Source: Scilla litardierei
Taxonomy: Eukaryota > Streptophyta > Magnoliopsida > Asparagales > Asparagaceae
DNA: 64,000 nucleotides
Direction of reading: 5' to 3'
NCBI GenBank assembly: GCA_030789695.1
Contig: CM061142.1
Span: forward strand, 155,778,714 to 155,842,713
This document shows, one piece after another, positions 1 to 11,581 of this stretch. A model generated the notes under the pieces. That model searched no databases, was not told where the DNA came from, and saw nothing but the letters and a program-made list of their open reading frames with translations. Position numbers and translations under genes: made by a program. Each line of letters opens with the position of its first letter. Position 1 is the stretch's first letter.

Positions 1-139
1 ATCTGTCCGACATACTAGAAAGTATAGCTGATATTTCAAAAATGTACAAAACATTTCTCAAGAAATTCATATGCAATGTTTAAAAAAGAACTTATTCTTT
101 TATTAAATTTTATCATTTACAGACATGGAAATTTATATT

Positions 140-590
140 GGTACAACTCAGCTCTTACGCAATCCTTGAGATGATAAGTGTTTGTAAAACACATCTCTGG
201 GGATCGCCTTCGTAAGCGGATCCGCTATCATCTCATGCATAGATATGTACCTTATGTCTACCTTCTTGGTCTTGTCATAGTCTTTTGCAAGTCTGCAGTT
301 CCTTTAAGATACTGCATTATCCTCTTAACCGCTTTTCAGTGTTCTTGCCCTGGGTTGGATTGGTAACGACTTACCATTCCAATGGCAAAATAGATGTCTG
401 GTCTTTTACGCATCTTAGCGTATATAAGACTACCAACTGCACTGGAATATGGAACTTTTTCCATAATTTCCTTTTCCTTTTGGTTCTTTGGACATGATTT
501 CAGACATAGATTGTCGCACTAGCTTATTGGAGTATCAATGGACTTGCAGTCCTACATATTAAAACGTTCTAAAACCTTCTTTATATAAGT
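140..590 (-). pseudogene. RNase H remnant of Copia-A with internal deletion
   Basis: Compared with Copia-B 47192-47962, this segment keeps the C-terminal end of RNase H (near 170-290) and the connection region before it (near 300-590). It lacks about 360 bp, corresponding to Copia-B 47453-47813. The missing part holds the catalytic DADWAG motif and the ALSTMES motif. The junction near 290-300 sits at a short shared ctgc-ga string, as expected for microhomology-mediated deletion. Without this domain the copy could not complete reverse transcription. Confidence 0.85.
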
Positions 591-1473
591 CTACTGTGAA
601 AGAGAAAGAAGTTTCTTCGAACGATTCCTTGAAATCTTAATTCCAAGGGTATATGCGGCTTCTCCCATGTCTTTCATCTCAAAAACTGATGAAAGCCAAG
701 CCTTGATATCCATCACAAAGCCTTTGTCATTTCCGGCTATTAAAATGTCATCTACATATAGAGACATAATAACGTACTTGCTCTTTAATCCTCTTGATAT
801 ATACGCAGTTATCTTCATCAAGCATGGAAAAACCATTTGATAAGACAACTTCTTGAAATCGTATATACCATTGCCTCGAGGATTGTTTAAGACCATATAT
901 GGATTTAAGAAGTTTACAAACCTTATGTTTGTTTCCTTCTTTTACAAACCCTGTTGGTTGTACCATATAGATCTCCTCGTCCAATTCTCCATTGAGAAAG
1001 GCAGTCTTTACATCCATTTGATGTAATTCGAGGTCTAAGCAAGCTACCATTGCCAGAATCAGGCGAATCGAGGTAAAACGAACAACAGGTGAGAAGGTCT
1101 CTTCGTAGTCTATCCCTTCCTGTTGGGTAAAACCTTTTGCGACAAGGCGAGCTTTATATCTGTCAATAGAGCCATCAGCCTTATGCTTGATCTTGAGAAC
1201 CCATTTGTTCCTAATAGCTCTACGTCCTCTGGGTAAGTCAACTAAGTCCCAGACTTGGTTAACTTTCATGGATTCTAACTCCTCTTGCATCGCTTCCATC
1301 CATTTGTCTTTAGCAAGGCAAGATACGGCCTGTTTGAAAAGTAACAGGCTCGTAACCTTGTACGATTACTATGTCGTATTTGAGATTCATCAAGTCCTTG
1401 TTGACTCGAATTTAGATCAATTCTAATATCACTCCCACTTGGAATATCGTTAGAATTGCTCCCACTTGGATCA
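591..1473 (-). pseudogene. reverse transcriptase of Copia-A, frameshifted
   Basis: Two overlapping minus-strand frames (748-1299 and 591-896) encode the copia-type RT. Visible motifs are NKWVLKIKHKADGS, YKARLVAKGF, DYEETFSPVVR, QMDVKTAFLNGEL and the catalytic YVDDILIAGND. The frame changes at about 748-790, just before the YVDD block, so no continuous product is possible. About 80 bp is missing near 1330-1390 relative to Copia-B, just upstream of the RT start. A stop also follows the SLSQ segment at about 591. The family would copy the element RNA into DNA inside cytoplasmic particles. Confidence 0.9.
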
Positions 1474-2520
1474 TTATTCCCTGTATGGAATATGATAATC
1501 GTCATTCGTATCATCCATTGGTGAAGATTGAAACGTATTTTCGTCTTCACCAAGAATTCTCCCACTCGAATGAGGTAATTCTTCTTGATCGTAAATCTCA
1601 AATAGAGATAAGTCCTGACTTATCTCGCCCTGTCTTGGAAACTCATTTTCCAAGAAAGTGACATCCATCGACTCAAACTCAATTAGACCTCCATTGTCTT
1701 CCTGACTAACAAAAACATAACCTTTGGAGTTTTCTGCGTATCGTATAAAGATACATTTCCTTCCCCTTGGCCCAAGTTTGCCATACTTATGGGAGGAAAT
1801 ATGTGCGTAGGATGCACAACCCCAAGGTTTCAAAATGTTTAAGTCAGGAGACCTTTGGTTCCACAACTCATAAGGAGTGAAGCTAACTGATTTCGAGGGT
1901 ACGCGGTTCAAAATGAAAGCGACCGTCAATAATGCATCACCCCAAAAGGTGATTGGCAAGTTAGCTTTGCGCCATCATTGAACGTACCATTTCCATTAAA
2001 GTCCTATTTCTCCTTTCTGCAACACCGGTTTGTTGAGGAGTATAAGGCATAGTTACCTGATGTACTATGCCTTTTTCATCACAAAGTTCCTTAAAACTTG
2101 TTGATTGATATTCACCGCCCCTATCGGTTCGCAAGACCTTAATCTTGCGATCTAATTGATTCTCCACTAAACTCATATAGTTTTTAAAGCAGGTTTAGTG
2201 CTTCACTTTTGTGGGATATCAAATAGATATGACTGAATCGGGTGAAATCATCAATAAAAGTGATGAAATAGGACTTTTCGTGTCTTGTCTTGACATTCAT
2301 TGGACCACATATGTCCGAATGGATAAGCTGTAATGGAACCTCGGCCCTTGTGCCGGTTCCAAATGGCTTGCGACAAGATTTCCTCACAAGGCAATGTTCG
2401 CAGGTCGACATTTCGACCTTTGAAACATTGGATAGAAGGCCACGTTTGGCAAGTCTATACATACGTGTTGGTCCAATATGACCAAGCCTTGCGTGCCAAC
2501 AAATTATATTAGACTCATTA
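1474..2520 (-). pseudogene. integrase of Copia-A, broken into three frames
   Basis: The pre-integrase block (HARLGHIGPTRM) leads into the HHCC zinc site (CEHCLVRKSC). It continues through the catalytic core with IHSDICGP, VLRTDRGGEY and GVAERRNRTL, which carry the D, D and E residues of retroviral-type integrases. The C-terminal part has ITFWGDALLT and PYELWNQRSPDL. The frame is interrupted near 2177-2183 and again at 1960, where one extra base relative to Copia-B creates a stop after MMAQ. The enzyme would insert element cDNA into chromosomes. Confidence 0.9.
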
Positions 2521-3832
2521 GTCAAAGAATTTGTCACAAGGAAATTTTCATTACATGAGGAATCATACATTGTACTTATTACAATAAATCCCTTGAAAAC
2601 ATACCATGTGCCAATTAAGGAATTTTTACAAAATAGGTCCATATTACAATCATGAAGGGACCAACTATAACCAAGACCCATTAAATTGACCACAGTTTTA
2701 ATATTCCTTTGAATATATGGAATGAAGAGAACATCATGAAGTAGGAGAGTGTGGCCGTTGTCCAAGACTAGCTTGCAAGTCCCAACGCCTTTCACTTCAA
2801 CACGTGTCTTGTTTCCTACATAGATCCACTTCGTTCCTTGGGGTATCCGGTGATACTCCACGAAGGACCGTCTGTCCCTTGCTATGTGGTCGGTGGCACC
2901 TGAATCAATTATCCAAAATGGATTAGATTCCACAAGAAATATTGAACTAGAAACACATATGTAACTAGTATAATTACAAGTTACCTCGTCACCTCCACCC
3001 GTACACGAACGAGCATAGTGACCGAACTTATTGCACTTGAAGCACTTGATCTTCTTCAAGTCTTTCTTCTTGTGCCATTTCTTGTGCCCACCCTTATGTT
3101 TGGGTTTCTTGGTAGACTCAGGTTTCTTATTACGTTCATTAGTAAACTTCGAACCATATTTCCGTTTCTTTCCCCGTGTGGGGAACTAGCAACCATATGC
3201 ACTTCTGCACTTGGCTTGGCGGCCGCAAGCCGCTCTTCCTCTAACTCGAGGTGCTTAGAAACGTCGCTGAAGTTCTTGATGCTCTCATTATGAGTGAGAT
3301 GCATCTTCATTTGGTCCCACCCATTTGGTAAGAAACGTATGACTGCTTGGATTTGTTGCTCATCAGTGAGCACATGACCTGTGTCCTTTAACTCCGAGAT
3401 AAGATTCGCCATATGTCGCAGATGTTTCCCCATGGAATGATCTGGACGTTTCTTATATGAATCGAACCTTATAGTTAAGGCACGAAGTTTGGACACCGAT
3501 GTGCCACCGAACTTCTCTTCTAGCTTGGACCATATGTCCATGGCTAGGTCATGTTCTCGGAAGATGCGCATTATGTCATCAGCCATACTGCTTAATAACA
3601 TAATGCATGCTATCTTGTTCTTCCGAGACCAAGCATCAAAAGCTTCCTTGTCTCGTCTGTGTTGGGCCGTAGTGCCCAACTCGGGTTCAATCATTACGTT
3701 CTTTAGAGTTTCGAGCACTTCTTGCTCCTCTAAAACGTATTGTATCTTGATGGACCAAAGTTTGTAATTATCGCCGTTGAGTTTTTCACCTCTGTTTAAC
3801 TCAGCGACGATATTCTTTGAAGCGGAAGACAT
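2521..3832 (-). pseudogene. gag and protease of Copia-A, frameshifted
   Basis: I take the start at the ATG at 3832-3830 (MSSASKNIV), which aligns with the gag start of Copia-B at 43857. The capsid-like region has LNGDNYKLWSIKI and IWSKLEEKFGG. A frameshift near 3180 moves the rest into the 2184-3059 frame. That frame holds the CCHC knuckle CFKCNKFGHYARSC (about 3009-3060) and the aspartic protease motif WIIDSGATDHIARD (about 2880-2925). Protease DSGA is intact here, unlike in Copia-B. Confidence 0.9.
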
Positions 3833-4249
3833 TTTACTTTTAAAATGCTGCAAAAGACACAAAAACCGAAGGTTTGATCAAAAACATTGCATTGAAAATT
3901 CTTAAAATATAATTCCCATTTGAAGTGATAATAGAATATCCCATTTGGATAGTTCTAATTTCAACTCCCACTTGGAACGACATTTATAATTTGATAAGTT
4001 ACTTTCGAAAAATACTGAAGATGTTACCCTAGAATCGGAAAGGTCACTATGTTTCCAATCACCATCTAGAGTAACTTTCAGTATTTCCCCATCACTTTAT
4101 CAAATAAAAGTACTCTTATAGTACTTTGCAGCAGAAAAGCGTTTTTGAAAACGTATTTTTCAAAACGTATGAAAACGTATTTTTCAAAAAATATATTTCA
4201 ACATAGTACCCTTATGATACTAGTGAAATATTCGGCAATCCCTGGCCAT

Positions 4250-4930
4250 TGCCGGGTTTAAGCCGTTGCCGTGCCAAGGTCGGATCCCCCCCTTAGGAGA
4301 TTTTTCTGCAAGCAATTGTCGCCGGCTCCCGTATGGATCCAGGCGCTTCCCCCCTTATAGGAGAACTTTGCCGCAAATGACTGCCGTCGGCCCCGTATGG
4401 GCTAGCCTTGCAGGTGGCCGGGGCCGAAATTACTGGCAAGGCCTCCGGCTGAATTGGTCGACCAAAAAACCCGAATTGGTCGACCAATGCCGACCAAGGA
4501 TTCTGGCACCCTCCACCCCCAGCCAGGGCCTCTGCCCTGGCCGGCCAGGGGCCCTGGCCCCTCGGCCAGGGCCTTTGCCCTGGCCGAGGCCGGCCAGGGC
4601 CCGCCAGGCCCTGGCCAAGGCCAGGGCATTAGCCCTGGCCTCTGCCAGGGCCGGCCAGGCCGGCCCCTGGCCTTGGCCACGGCCAGGGCCCCCCAGGCCC
4701 TGGCCGGGGCCTGCCAGGTCCGGCCATGTCCGGCCATGGCCATTGCCGGCCATTGCCGAGCCATGGCCATTTGGCCATGGCCGGCCATGGCCCATATGGC
4801 CATGGCCGACCACCCCCTTATATGGGGTTGCCGCACACTCCCGTCGGAGGGTCGGCTGTGGTGGTTATTGGCCGTAGCCAACCCCCTTCTCATGGGAAGG
4901 GGGTTGCTTTGCCTTCATAGCCCATTTGGC
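4250..4930. repeat. GC-rich palindromic leader of Copia-A
   Basis: This segment lies between the primer site and gag. It is built from repeated GGCCAGGGC and GCCCTGGCC units, then CGGCCATGGCC units, so it is extremely GC-rich and can fold on itself at many places. Open frames on both strands here follow from base composition. The equivalent segment of Copia-B is 42800-43340, with different copy numbers, so it is a family feature. It lies in the 5' untranslated part of the genomic RNA. Confidence 0.85.
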
Positions 4931-5380
4931 CTTGGTGATCAAGCACCAAAAGTCATCTTCCTCGATGGGAATAACTACCATCTTCTTCCTCGATGAAGCA
5001 CCTGTTCGTCGATGAAGCACCCGTTCGTCGAGAAAGTAGTTATTGTCTAATGGCCGTGTGCCAAAAATGAAAAATAACTTACTTCAAAGTTCGTAAACTA
5101 CATGCTCCACATGAAGAGAGTTCACATTCCCTATGAATGGAGACTCGGCATCCATGAAGAGTGCGAGTTTGACGATATGAACGGTCGGTTCTTCCCGTCA
5201 CGGAGAGTTCCTGCCATATCCGTAATGGTAGGAGACCCTAACGTGAAAAGAACAACCGCTGTGTTCTCTCCGTCACGAAGTGTTCCTACCATATCCATAA
5301 TGGTAGGATACCCATTCGTGAAAAAGACAACGCCTCGTTCATCGGTTCGACGGGGCGGCGGTTTTGACCGGGGCGAACCT

Positions 5381-5398
5381 GTATGGCTCTGATACCAA
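5381..5398 (-). promoter_or_regulatory. Copia-A primer binding site, tRNA-iMet type
   Basis: Read on the minus strand this is TTGGTATCAGAGCCATAC, directly after the 5' LTR end. TGGTATCAGAGC is the standard plant site complementary to the 3' end of initiator tRNA-Met, used to prime minus-strand DNA. Confidence 0.93.
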
Positions 5399-5929
5399 TG
5401 TAGGATCCTGTCAAAACAACGTTAGGATCGATAAATGAAGTTGAGACTTACACTTGCGTACGCGGCACGGTAATCTCGGAACTTCGCCCTCGGATTCGCC
5501 ACAACGGTCGATACTTCGTCACGGAGGATCGAAGCAGAGTTTCACCGCCTAAATCTCTAACTAGAAGAGGATTTTAATGGAAGGGAGAAGAAGAACATAA
5601 GATGCCTTATGCAAACTTATGGCATGGAAAAGTGTGAATGAATGCCTTACCCTTGGGTCCTATTTATATGCTTTAGGGGTGGTTATTGTAGGAAATAACA
5701 AATTATAAGCTTATTAGCCTATATTAGCACATTCATTTATCTTCTTCTTTATCCACTTATCAAGTGCCATTTGGCACTTATAAAGTGGCTTTTTCCACTT
5801 ATCGAGTGGCTTTTTCCACTTATCGAGTGGTCCTTTTCACACGAGAAAAGGTTCCCTTCATGCACGCCTTCGTGCACGCGACATCTGAGGTCCGTATACC
5901 CTCATACATCCCCTCATGGGTGTATTTAT
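5399..5929 (-). repeat. Copia-A 5' LTR, larger part
   Basis: The segment starts TGTAGGATCC on the plus strand, which is the complement of the LTR end also seen in Copia-B. It resumes after element S at 13274-13290 with gtcgtccatatccaaca, giving an LTR of about 548 bp against 521 bp in Copia-B. It contains three short repeats of the cacttatcgagtgg type near 5770-5830. Confidence 0.9.
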
Positions 5930-7610
5930 TGTTGGATCCTGTGGATGGCAAACAACACTAGAAGGGGGGGTTGAATAGTGTTGTGTATATAATAAACTTT
6001 TTCGGTCGTTGATGTTTAACACAAATAAAGTCCTTCTAATGTTGCCTAAGAAACCAAGTAGAGTGATCTACGCTTGGTTCTTAATCAACAAAACAATCTT
6101 AAATAAAGTATTAAAGAGATTGAGTTAAGATCAGAAAAGTATAACTTTAACAAAGATATCTTTACAAGTAGATTTGTATACATCGGAATTTAAAGAGACA
6201 ATCTTTACAATAAATTAACAATGAGTTACAGAGATTAACAATAAAGAATGCTTATACAAAAGAAATTACAAGTCACAGAAAACAAACGCAGACAAGAGGA
6301 TTTTTATCCTGGTTCCCCGCAACTCGGGTACGTCCAGTCCCCGACCAATCCGGTACGAGATTTCCACTATGTGCCTTGGCAAATACAAGTACCTAACTTC
6401 ACTCGTTAGGATTTCCAACCACCTAGACTTGTCTAGGATTTCCAACCCTTGCCTCACAAACCGAGGACTTTCCAACTGGCAACAACTAGACTTGTCTAGT
6501 GTTCCAACAATCAACACAATAAGAGATTTGTCCAATACTCTACAATAAGTGATAGAGATTGGTTTATACACCCGATTCTATAGCCAATCAAAAGATAGAC
6601 AATTTGTGTAGTGGCTTAATAGAATGATAGTCTAAATCACACAAAGATACGAGATAAGTTCTTTGTGATCTAGAGCTTTTTCAAAAATCCTTCAAATAAA
6701 ATTAGAGAGAATAATAGTAAGGATTTTGAAAAACAATTTAGCCAATAAAAACATAATAGTACGATCTTAAAAAAGAATGAGAAAATATTGCAAGATCAAA
6801 ACAGAAATTAAATTGGCTAGAGAGAAAATTAGAGAGCTTTAATTCAAGAGAGCTTTCACAAATTTGATTTTCAATGTTGTATTTTTTACAAAATATTTCA
6901 GCTCTATTTATAGGGAAAAACTGAGATTTGAATTTCAAATTTCGTTTGACTTTTGTCCCAATAATTTCGGAGTAAATTTCTCAAAGGATTTCAAAATTTC
7001 AATTTCAAAACGTCTGAAATTTACAGCTGGTAGTCGACTCCCTCATATAGGTAGTCGACTCCCAGAGGGATCTAGGAGATTTTGATCCCTGACAGGTAGT
7101 CGACTCCCTACTAGTGGTAGTCGACTCCCAGAGGAGTTTTTCCTGATGTTCGTCTAGTCAAACAAGTAGTTAGCTCCAAGGTGCGTGGAGTTTCACTACG
7201 AAAATTATGAAGTGACTAGAAAAGCTCTTGAAAACTGTTTTGAAGATAGTTAAAATTATTTTCGAAATCATTTGTGTGTGTGTGTTGTCTATTTGATATG
7301 GCTTTAACAAATACACTAAAAGACACGACACACTCACACTAGACTCTGAACATGTCTTCGGAAGTTTTGGTCAACTTGATGAAGTGAAGGCGAGCTTCTC
7401 TTTGAGCTTTTTGTTCTGTTTGAGTTTGAGCTTCATCACTTGAGTTTAGTCATGTTCGTCTTTGTCTTTGAGCGTTGAAGTGTGCTTCTTTGAGTATAAG
7501 TAGAGCTTTGCAAATTCTGCACACTTGAGTGTAGTGTTGTTAGTACACTAAGCTCTTCATTTGGTGTGCTCATCATCAAAATCACTTGGGGTGGAATTCA
7601 ATTTCCATCA
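5930..7610 (-). repeat. S 3' LTR
   Basis: This LTR is 1681 bp, running from TGTTGGATCC to TTCCATCA in plus orientation. It is nearly identical to 11582-13268. The two copies differ by scattered substitutions and by a G-run (seven G here, eleven in the partner). Four GTAGTCGACTCCC motifs lie at about 7028-7135. A TATA-like CCTATAAATA is on the minus strand at 6905-6914. The 101-codon frame at 6266-6571 is repeated in the other LTR and is not considered a gene. Confidence 0.95.
6905..6914 (-). promoter_or_regulatory. TATA box of S LTR (3' copy)
   Basis: On the minus strand the sequence reads CCTATAAATAGAGC. The same sequence is at 12561-12570 in the 5' LTR, where it would drive the genomic RNA. 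The GTCGAC-centred motifs lie upstream of it, in U3. Confidence 0.6.
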
Positions 7611-7625
7611 CTCTCCCCCTTTTTG
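7611..7625 (-). promoter_or_regulatory. S polypurine tract
   Basis: On the minus strand aaaaagggggagag directly precedes the 3' LTR, which is the position of the plus-strand primer. Further ctccccct runs lie at about 7688-7720 and 7770-7780. Confidence 0.85.
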
Positions 7626-8010
7626 ATGATGACACCCAAATGAAAAAAATGAAGTAAGTTTGAAAATGAAAATATTTCAAGTATACTTACTCCCCCTGCT
7701 TTGATGCGGTTCTCCCCCTGCATCGAAGCTGTTTAGCAATACAATTCATATTTTTGCATTTCATATATTTTTCTCCCCCTTATCATCAACAAAAACAAAA
7801 GTAATTTCTACAGAACATAAAATAATTAGGAGAGGAATTCAATTCCATATGCCTGCAAGGGAGATGTTAGTTCATAGGAACAACTAAGTATTGCATAGTA
7901 GATAACTTCATAATAGCTAGCATCACACAATAAGAGTTATTACAAGCCATAGTTTAGAGAATCATTGTTTTTGAAAGAGAACCATTGTTTTGAAAGAGAA
8001 GTTCATGAAG

Positions 8011-9171
8011 CTAAGGATGACCGCTGTTCTTCTTTAGTTCCTTGATCTCTTCAAGGATCATAACAAGCGTCTCCTCAGTCATCTTGTTGCTTTTCACGAC
8101 GATCTCCTTGAGGTCGTCCACCTTTTGATTGAGATCTTCAAATCCTTTCTCTTGTGAGATCTTCAATTTTCCAATCTTCTTCAGAAGCATTTCCTGAAGT
8201 TCAAGAATGTATCCCGGAACTTCTTCTTCTTCTTCTTCTCCGCTTCCTCTTTCTTCTTCTTCTTCTTCTTCGAAATCTGAAATAACAACTTTCTTACCTC
8301 TCCTTGCGGATGATGATCCTACTTCGGCAGCAATTTGTTCTTCAGTGACATTTTCATCAAGATCATGGTGGAGATTCATTCTCCCAAGAGCATGTACATC
8401 AAAAACACGAGCAGGTTCTAGAATGGATGTTTCATGATCCAGTGGCACATTGTAGCTAATGAATAGTATAGTAAGGTAGTGTCCATGAGAAAGGGTGGAG
8501 GAGGGTCTATCAGAAGAAGCTGAGGCTAGGATGGAATCCATAATCACTTTAGCCCAATTAACACGAATGTTACCTAGGATGGCATAGATGCATTTAGCTT
8601 GTTTCTCAGAAAGAATAGCATGGCTCCCAGATTTTTGAGTTATGTTGTAAGACAATATATTAGCCAAAATCCTCGCCGGATAGCGAAGATTGCTACATGG
8701 AAGCTTTGTTTGGAAGTGTCTACCGGGAAGATACATTCTTTCTAGGATATTCTCATCAGTCATCTCAATTTTGTCAAGGATCATACCGGAGTATGGGATT
8801 CCTAGGGCTTCACCTAGGGATTTGACAGTTATAGCAAGTTTGGTATCCAGAACCTTAGTTATGAAACGACTTTTCACAAGATCATAATCCATGTTTGCAT
8901 AAAAGAGATGAACAAGCCTAGGATAACATAGGTACACATTTTCAGCGGAGAACAAATTTGCTAAGTTTTGGAAATCTAGCAGACTGTCAATACCGTAATT
9001 GATGACATCATGAAGTTTGACAAATCTTTCATGCACGATTGGTTTCTTAGAAACTTTAACAAAATGTTCATAGGTAGTTGATCTGAAGAGATAGGGTAGG
9101 ATGATTTCTTTCTCAGAATCAACTTCAGTAGTAGTTTTTCTCTTCTTAGAGAAAGCTCCTTTGAGAGGCAT
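8011..9171 (-). CDS. ORF2 of element S, putative plant transposon protein-like
   Basis: This is an intact 386-codon frame starting ATG (MPLKGAFSKKRK), the only undamaged long frame of the element. The N-terminal 20 residues are basic. Residues about 85-200 (LVHLFYANMDYDLV, then ALGIPYSGMIL) resemble the 'putative plant transposon protein' domain found in many plant repeat families. Residues about 290-315 are a run of Glu, and the C-terminal 70 residues look like a coiled coil (ILEEIKELKK). Its function is unknown. It lies after gag, where some Sireviruses carry an extra env-like frame, but I see no signal peptide or membrane segment. Family membership is by eye only. Confidence 0.75.
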   Translation of the reverse strand: MPLKGAFSKKRKTTTEVDSEKEIILPYLFRSTTYEHFVKVSKKPIVHERFVKLHDVINYGIDSLLDFQNLANLFSAENVYLCYPRLVHLFYANMDYDLVKSRFITKVLDTKLAITVKSLGEALGIPYSGMILDKIEMTDENILERMYLPGRHFQTKLPCSNLRYPARILANILSYNITQKSGSHAILSEKQAKCIYAILGNIRVNWAKVIMDSILASASSDRPSSTLSHGHYLTILFISYNVPLDHETSILEPARVFDVHALGRMNLHHDLDENVTEEQIAAEVGSSSARRGKKVVISDFEEEEEEERGSGEEEEEEVPGYILELQEMLLKKIGKLKISQEKGFEDLNQKVDDLKEIVVKSNKMTEETLVMILEEIKELKKNSGHP

Positions 9172-9878
9172 CTAGATAGAGTAAAACAACAAAAATATAT
9201 TTTTACACTACTAGATAACCAAGAGAGATGAAATAATAAAGTTCATGGAGGTAAAAAATTTTTTACCTTCAGTAATTTTGAAGGAAGATGAAAAATTGCT
9301 CCAAAAGTCCAAGCTCCAAGATGAAAACTCAAGAGATGAGAGGGGGAAAAGGGGGTAGTCGGCTACCTCTAGGGTTTTCTTGGGGTTTTGTTTGAAGAGA
9401 TGAAGAGATGGAGAGAAGAGAGAGCCATTAGATCTAGATTTGGGTGGCTAGGATGAGTTTTAGGCTTAGTGGGTAAGTTGTCTTAACGGATCTTGACCCA
9501 TCCACTCAATAGAACCCATTTGGAGATAGTCAAAAATAAAGAGCAACCCAGAAAATTTCACACGGGTAGTCGACTCCCTCCTGTAGGTAGTCGACTCCCT
9601 GCTGGGTTGAGTCGTTTTCTCATCCCGGAGAAAGTTTGGTCCAGGTTGAGCGTGCTCTTTTAACAAGAAATATTTTTAGTAATAAAACACAATCATACAT
9701 ACAAATTAACTTATTTCAACCCATTTAAATAATTATATATAAATATATAAAAAATAAATAAAAGCATTTGTTCCGATTCAGCCGTTTTGACTCCCTGAAT
9801 TTTCTTCATTGTTTTCCTCCTTTTAGAGTACCTGAAAAATAAGCGTTTATGGTACTCTTTGGTTTTGAGTCCGAGGAG
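9172..9878. other. S spacer between gag and ORF2
   Basis: No gene is seen. Two GTAGTCGACTCCC motifs lie at about 9566-9600, the same motif as in the U3 part of the LTRs. A short open frame at 9466-9666 runs through them but shows no domain. Confidence 0.6.
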
Positions 9879-11552
9879 TTAGTCTTTAGGAAGCCAAACC
9901 CAATACGGTTTAGTTCCTTCATGAACAATATATTTATAATTTTTGTTAAAATGAATCTGTTGAACAAAGTTAGTAGCGTACCTTTCTTTTTGCTGATCAG
10001 ATAATCTCTTTGGTACCCAGATGCTTAAAACATTATCGTTAGCATGATGCATCCTAGTGTGCTTAACCCGTTTCTTGGTATGATGTGAATCATAGCCAAG
10101 TCCGGTTTTGCTAGATGAAGCTTTTTGATTATCTATTATATTATCTAGCTTCCTTTTTCATTTGTTAAAATTCTCAATAATTTTCATCGTAGCGTCGTAT
10201 TTATCTTTGACGGATACGAGAAGATTATTCAGATTTTCAACTTTTTCATTTACTAGCAAAATATCTTTTTGTAGAAGATCATTTTTCTCTTTTTGAAGAC
10301 TATTTTCTTTAATGACTTCTTCTTTTTCCTTAGTCTCTCTTTTAATATTTCTAAGTGTTTTTCTATGTTCTTTAATGAGCTTTTCATGCATCTTGCATAG
10401 CTCCTTATATGCTCCCATATAATCCAAGTCTTCATCATCGCTTGACGATGACTCATTGTCGCTAGATGAATCATGATGCGAGCTTACCTTGGAGGATGTA
10501 GATGCCATGAAGCACATGTGTGCCGTCTCTCTTCTTTCATCATTATCTTCTTCTGAGGATTCGTCGGATGAAGAATCGTCGCTCTGGTCGAAGGCTGCAT
10601 AAGCTTCTTTCTTTGGTCGTCGAAACTTGTTTCTTGTGTTGGTTCACCTTTCATTATTCTCTTTGTTCTTCCCACAATCTCTGGAATCACGGTTGTTTCT
10701 TTCCAATGGACAGTCTCTCTTGACATGCCCTGGTTTATTACAACCAAAACAAATAATACCGTTAGTAGGTCTAAAAGATCGTTTTCCATACTTACTTGTG
10801 ATGAACTCTTTAAAGTTCTTTGAGATGAACGCGATGTGATCTTCTTTGTCCGTGTAGTCGGAATCTTCTTCTTGAGCTTTGAATGCAAGATTTTTCTTCT
10901 TTGGTTTTTCTTCGATTTTCTTGTCTTCTTCAAGCTCGATCTCATATGCCATGAGATTTCCCATCAGTTCTTCGATGGTGAGGTCCTTTACATTATGAGC
11001 TTCTCGAATGGTCGTAGTCTTTCCCTTCCATTCGGGTCGGAGGGATCTTAGTATCTTCATTACCTGTTCATACTCGGAAAGTTTCTTTCCTAGTCCTGCA
11101 AGCTCATTTGTAATGTTAGTAAAAAGAGTATTCACATCGGTGATACTCTCTCCTTCTTCCATTTTAAAAGATTCGAATTTTGAATGTAATACATTTATAC
11201 GAGATTCTTTTACCTTTTCTATACCTTCGTGACATACCTGAAGAGTATGCCAAATTTGATGTGCTGTCTCACATTGGGAGACTCGATTGAACTCATTTCC
11301 TGTAACAGCGCAAAACAAAGCATTCATTGCTTTTGCATTGAGATTAGCTCTCTTCTTGTCGTCGACAGACCATTTACCAAACTCAACGTCGGTGGGTGCG
11401 ATGTACGGGTCTTTGGTGATAGTCCAGGCTTCAATGTCCAATGACTCTAGGTGAGTCTTCATTCGGATCTTCCAGCTGGCGTAGTTGGTTCTGTTGAATA
11501 GAGGTGGTCGCATAGTGTTCAGTCCTTCGGAGTGAAAAGATGTTGACGCCAT
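9879..11552 (-). pseudogene. gag of element S, two in-frame TGA stops
   Basis: The start is the ATG at 11552-11550 (MASTSFHSEG), close after the primer site. A single frame of 558 codons runs to TAA at 9881-9879. It is interrupted only by TGA at 10646-10644 and 10160-10158. The N-terminal half matches copia gag (RTNYASWKIRMKTHLES). The knuckle CFGCNKPGHVKRDC lies near 10715-10760. It is followed by a Ser/Asp-rich stretch and a long coiled coil (about 10160-10420). The C-terminus (KPYWVWLPKD) resembles the start of the region that precedes pol in Sireviruses, but pol is absent. The role would be particle formation and RNA packaging. Confidence 0.85.
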
Positions 11553-11561
11553 CACTATTGT

Positions 11562-11581
11562 AGCCTCGCTCTGATACCAAG
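11562..11581 (-). promoter_or_regulatory. S primer binding site, tRNA-iMet type
   Basis: On the minus strand CTTGGTATCAGAGCGAGG lies directly after the 5' LTR end. It contains TGGTATCAGAGC, complementary to initiator tRNA-Met. Confidence 0.93.

Noticed and set aside
4266..4996. Long Pro/Gly/Trp/Ala-rich frames on both strands
   Set aside because: They all lie in the GC-rich palindromic leader of Copia-A. The lack of stops follows from base composition, and Copia-B shows different frames at the same place.
6266..6571. 101-codon frame in the S LTR, repeated at 11922-12227
   Set aside because: Conservation between the two LTRs reflects LTR duplication, not selection. No domain is seen.
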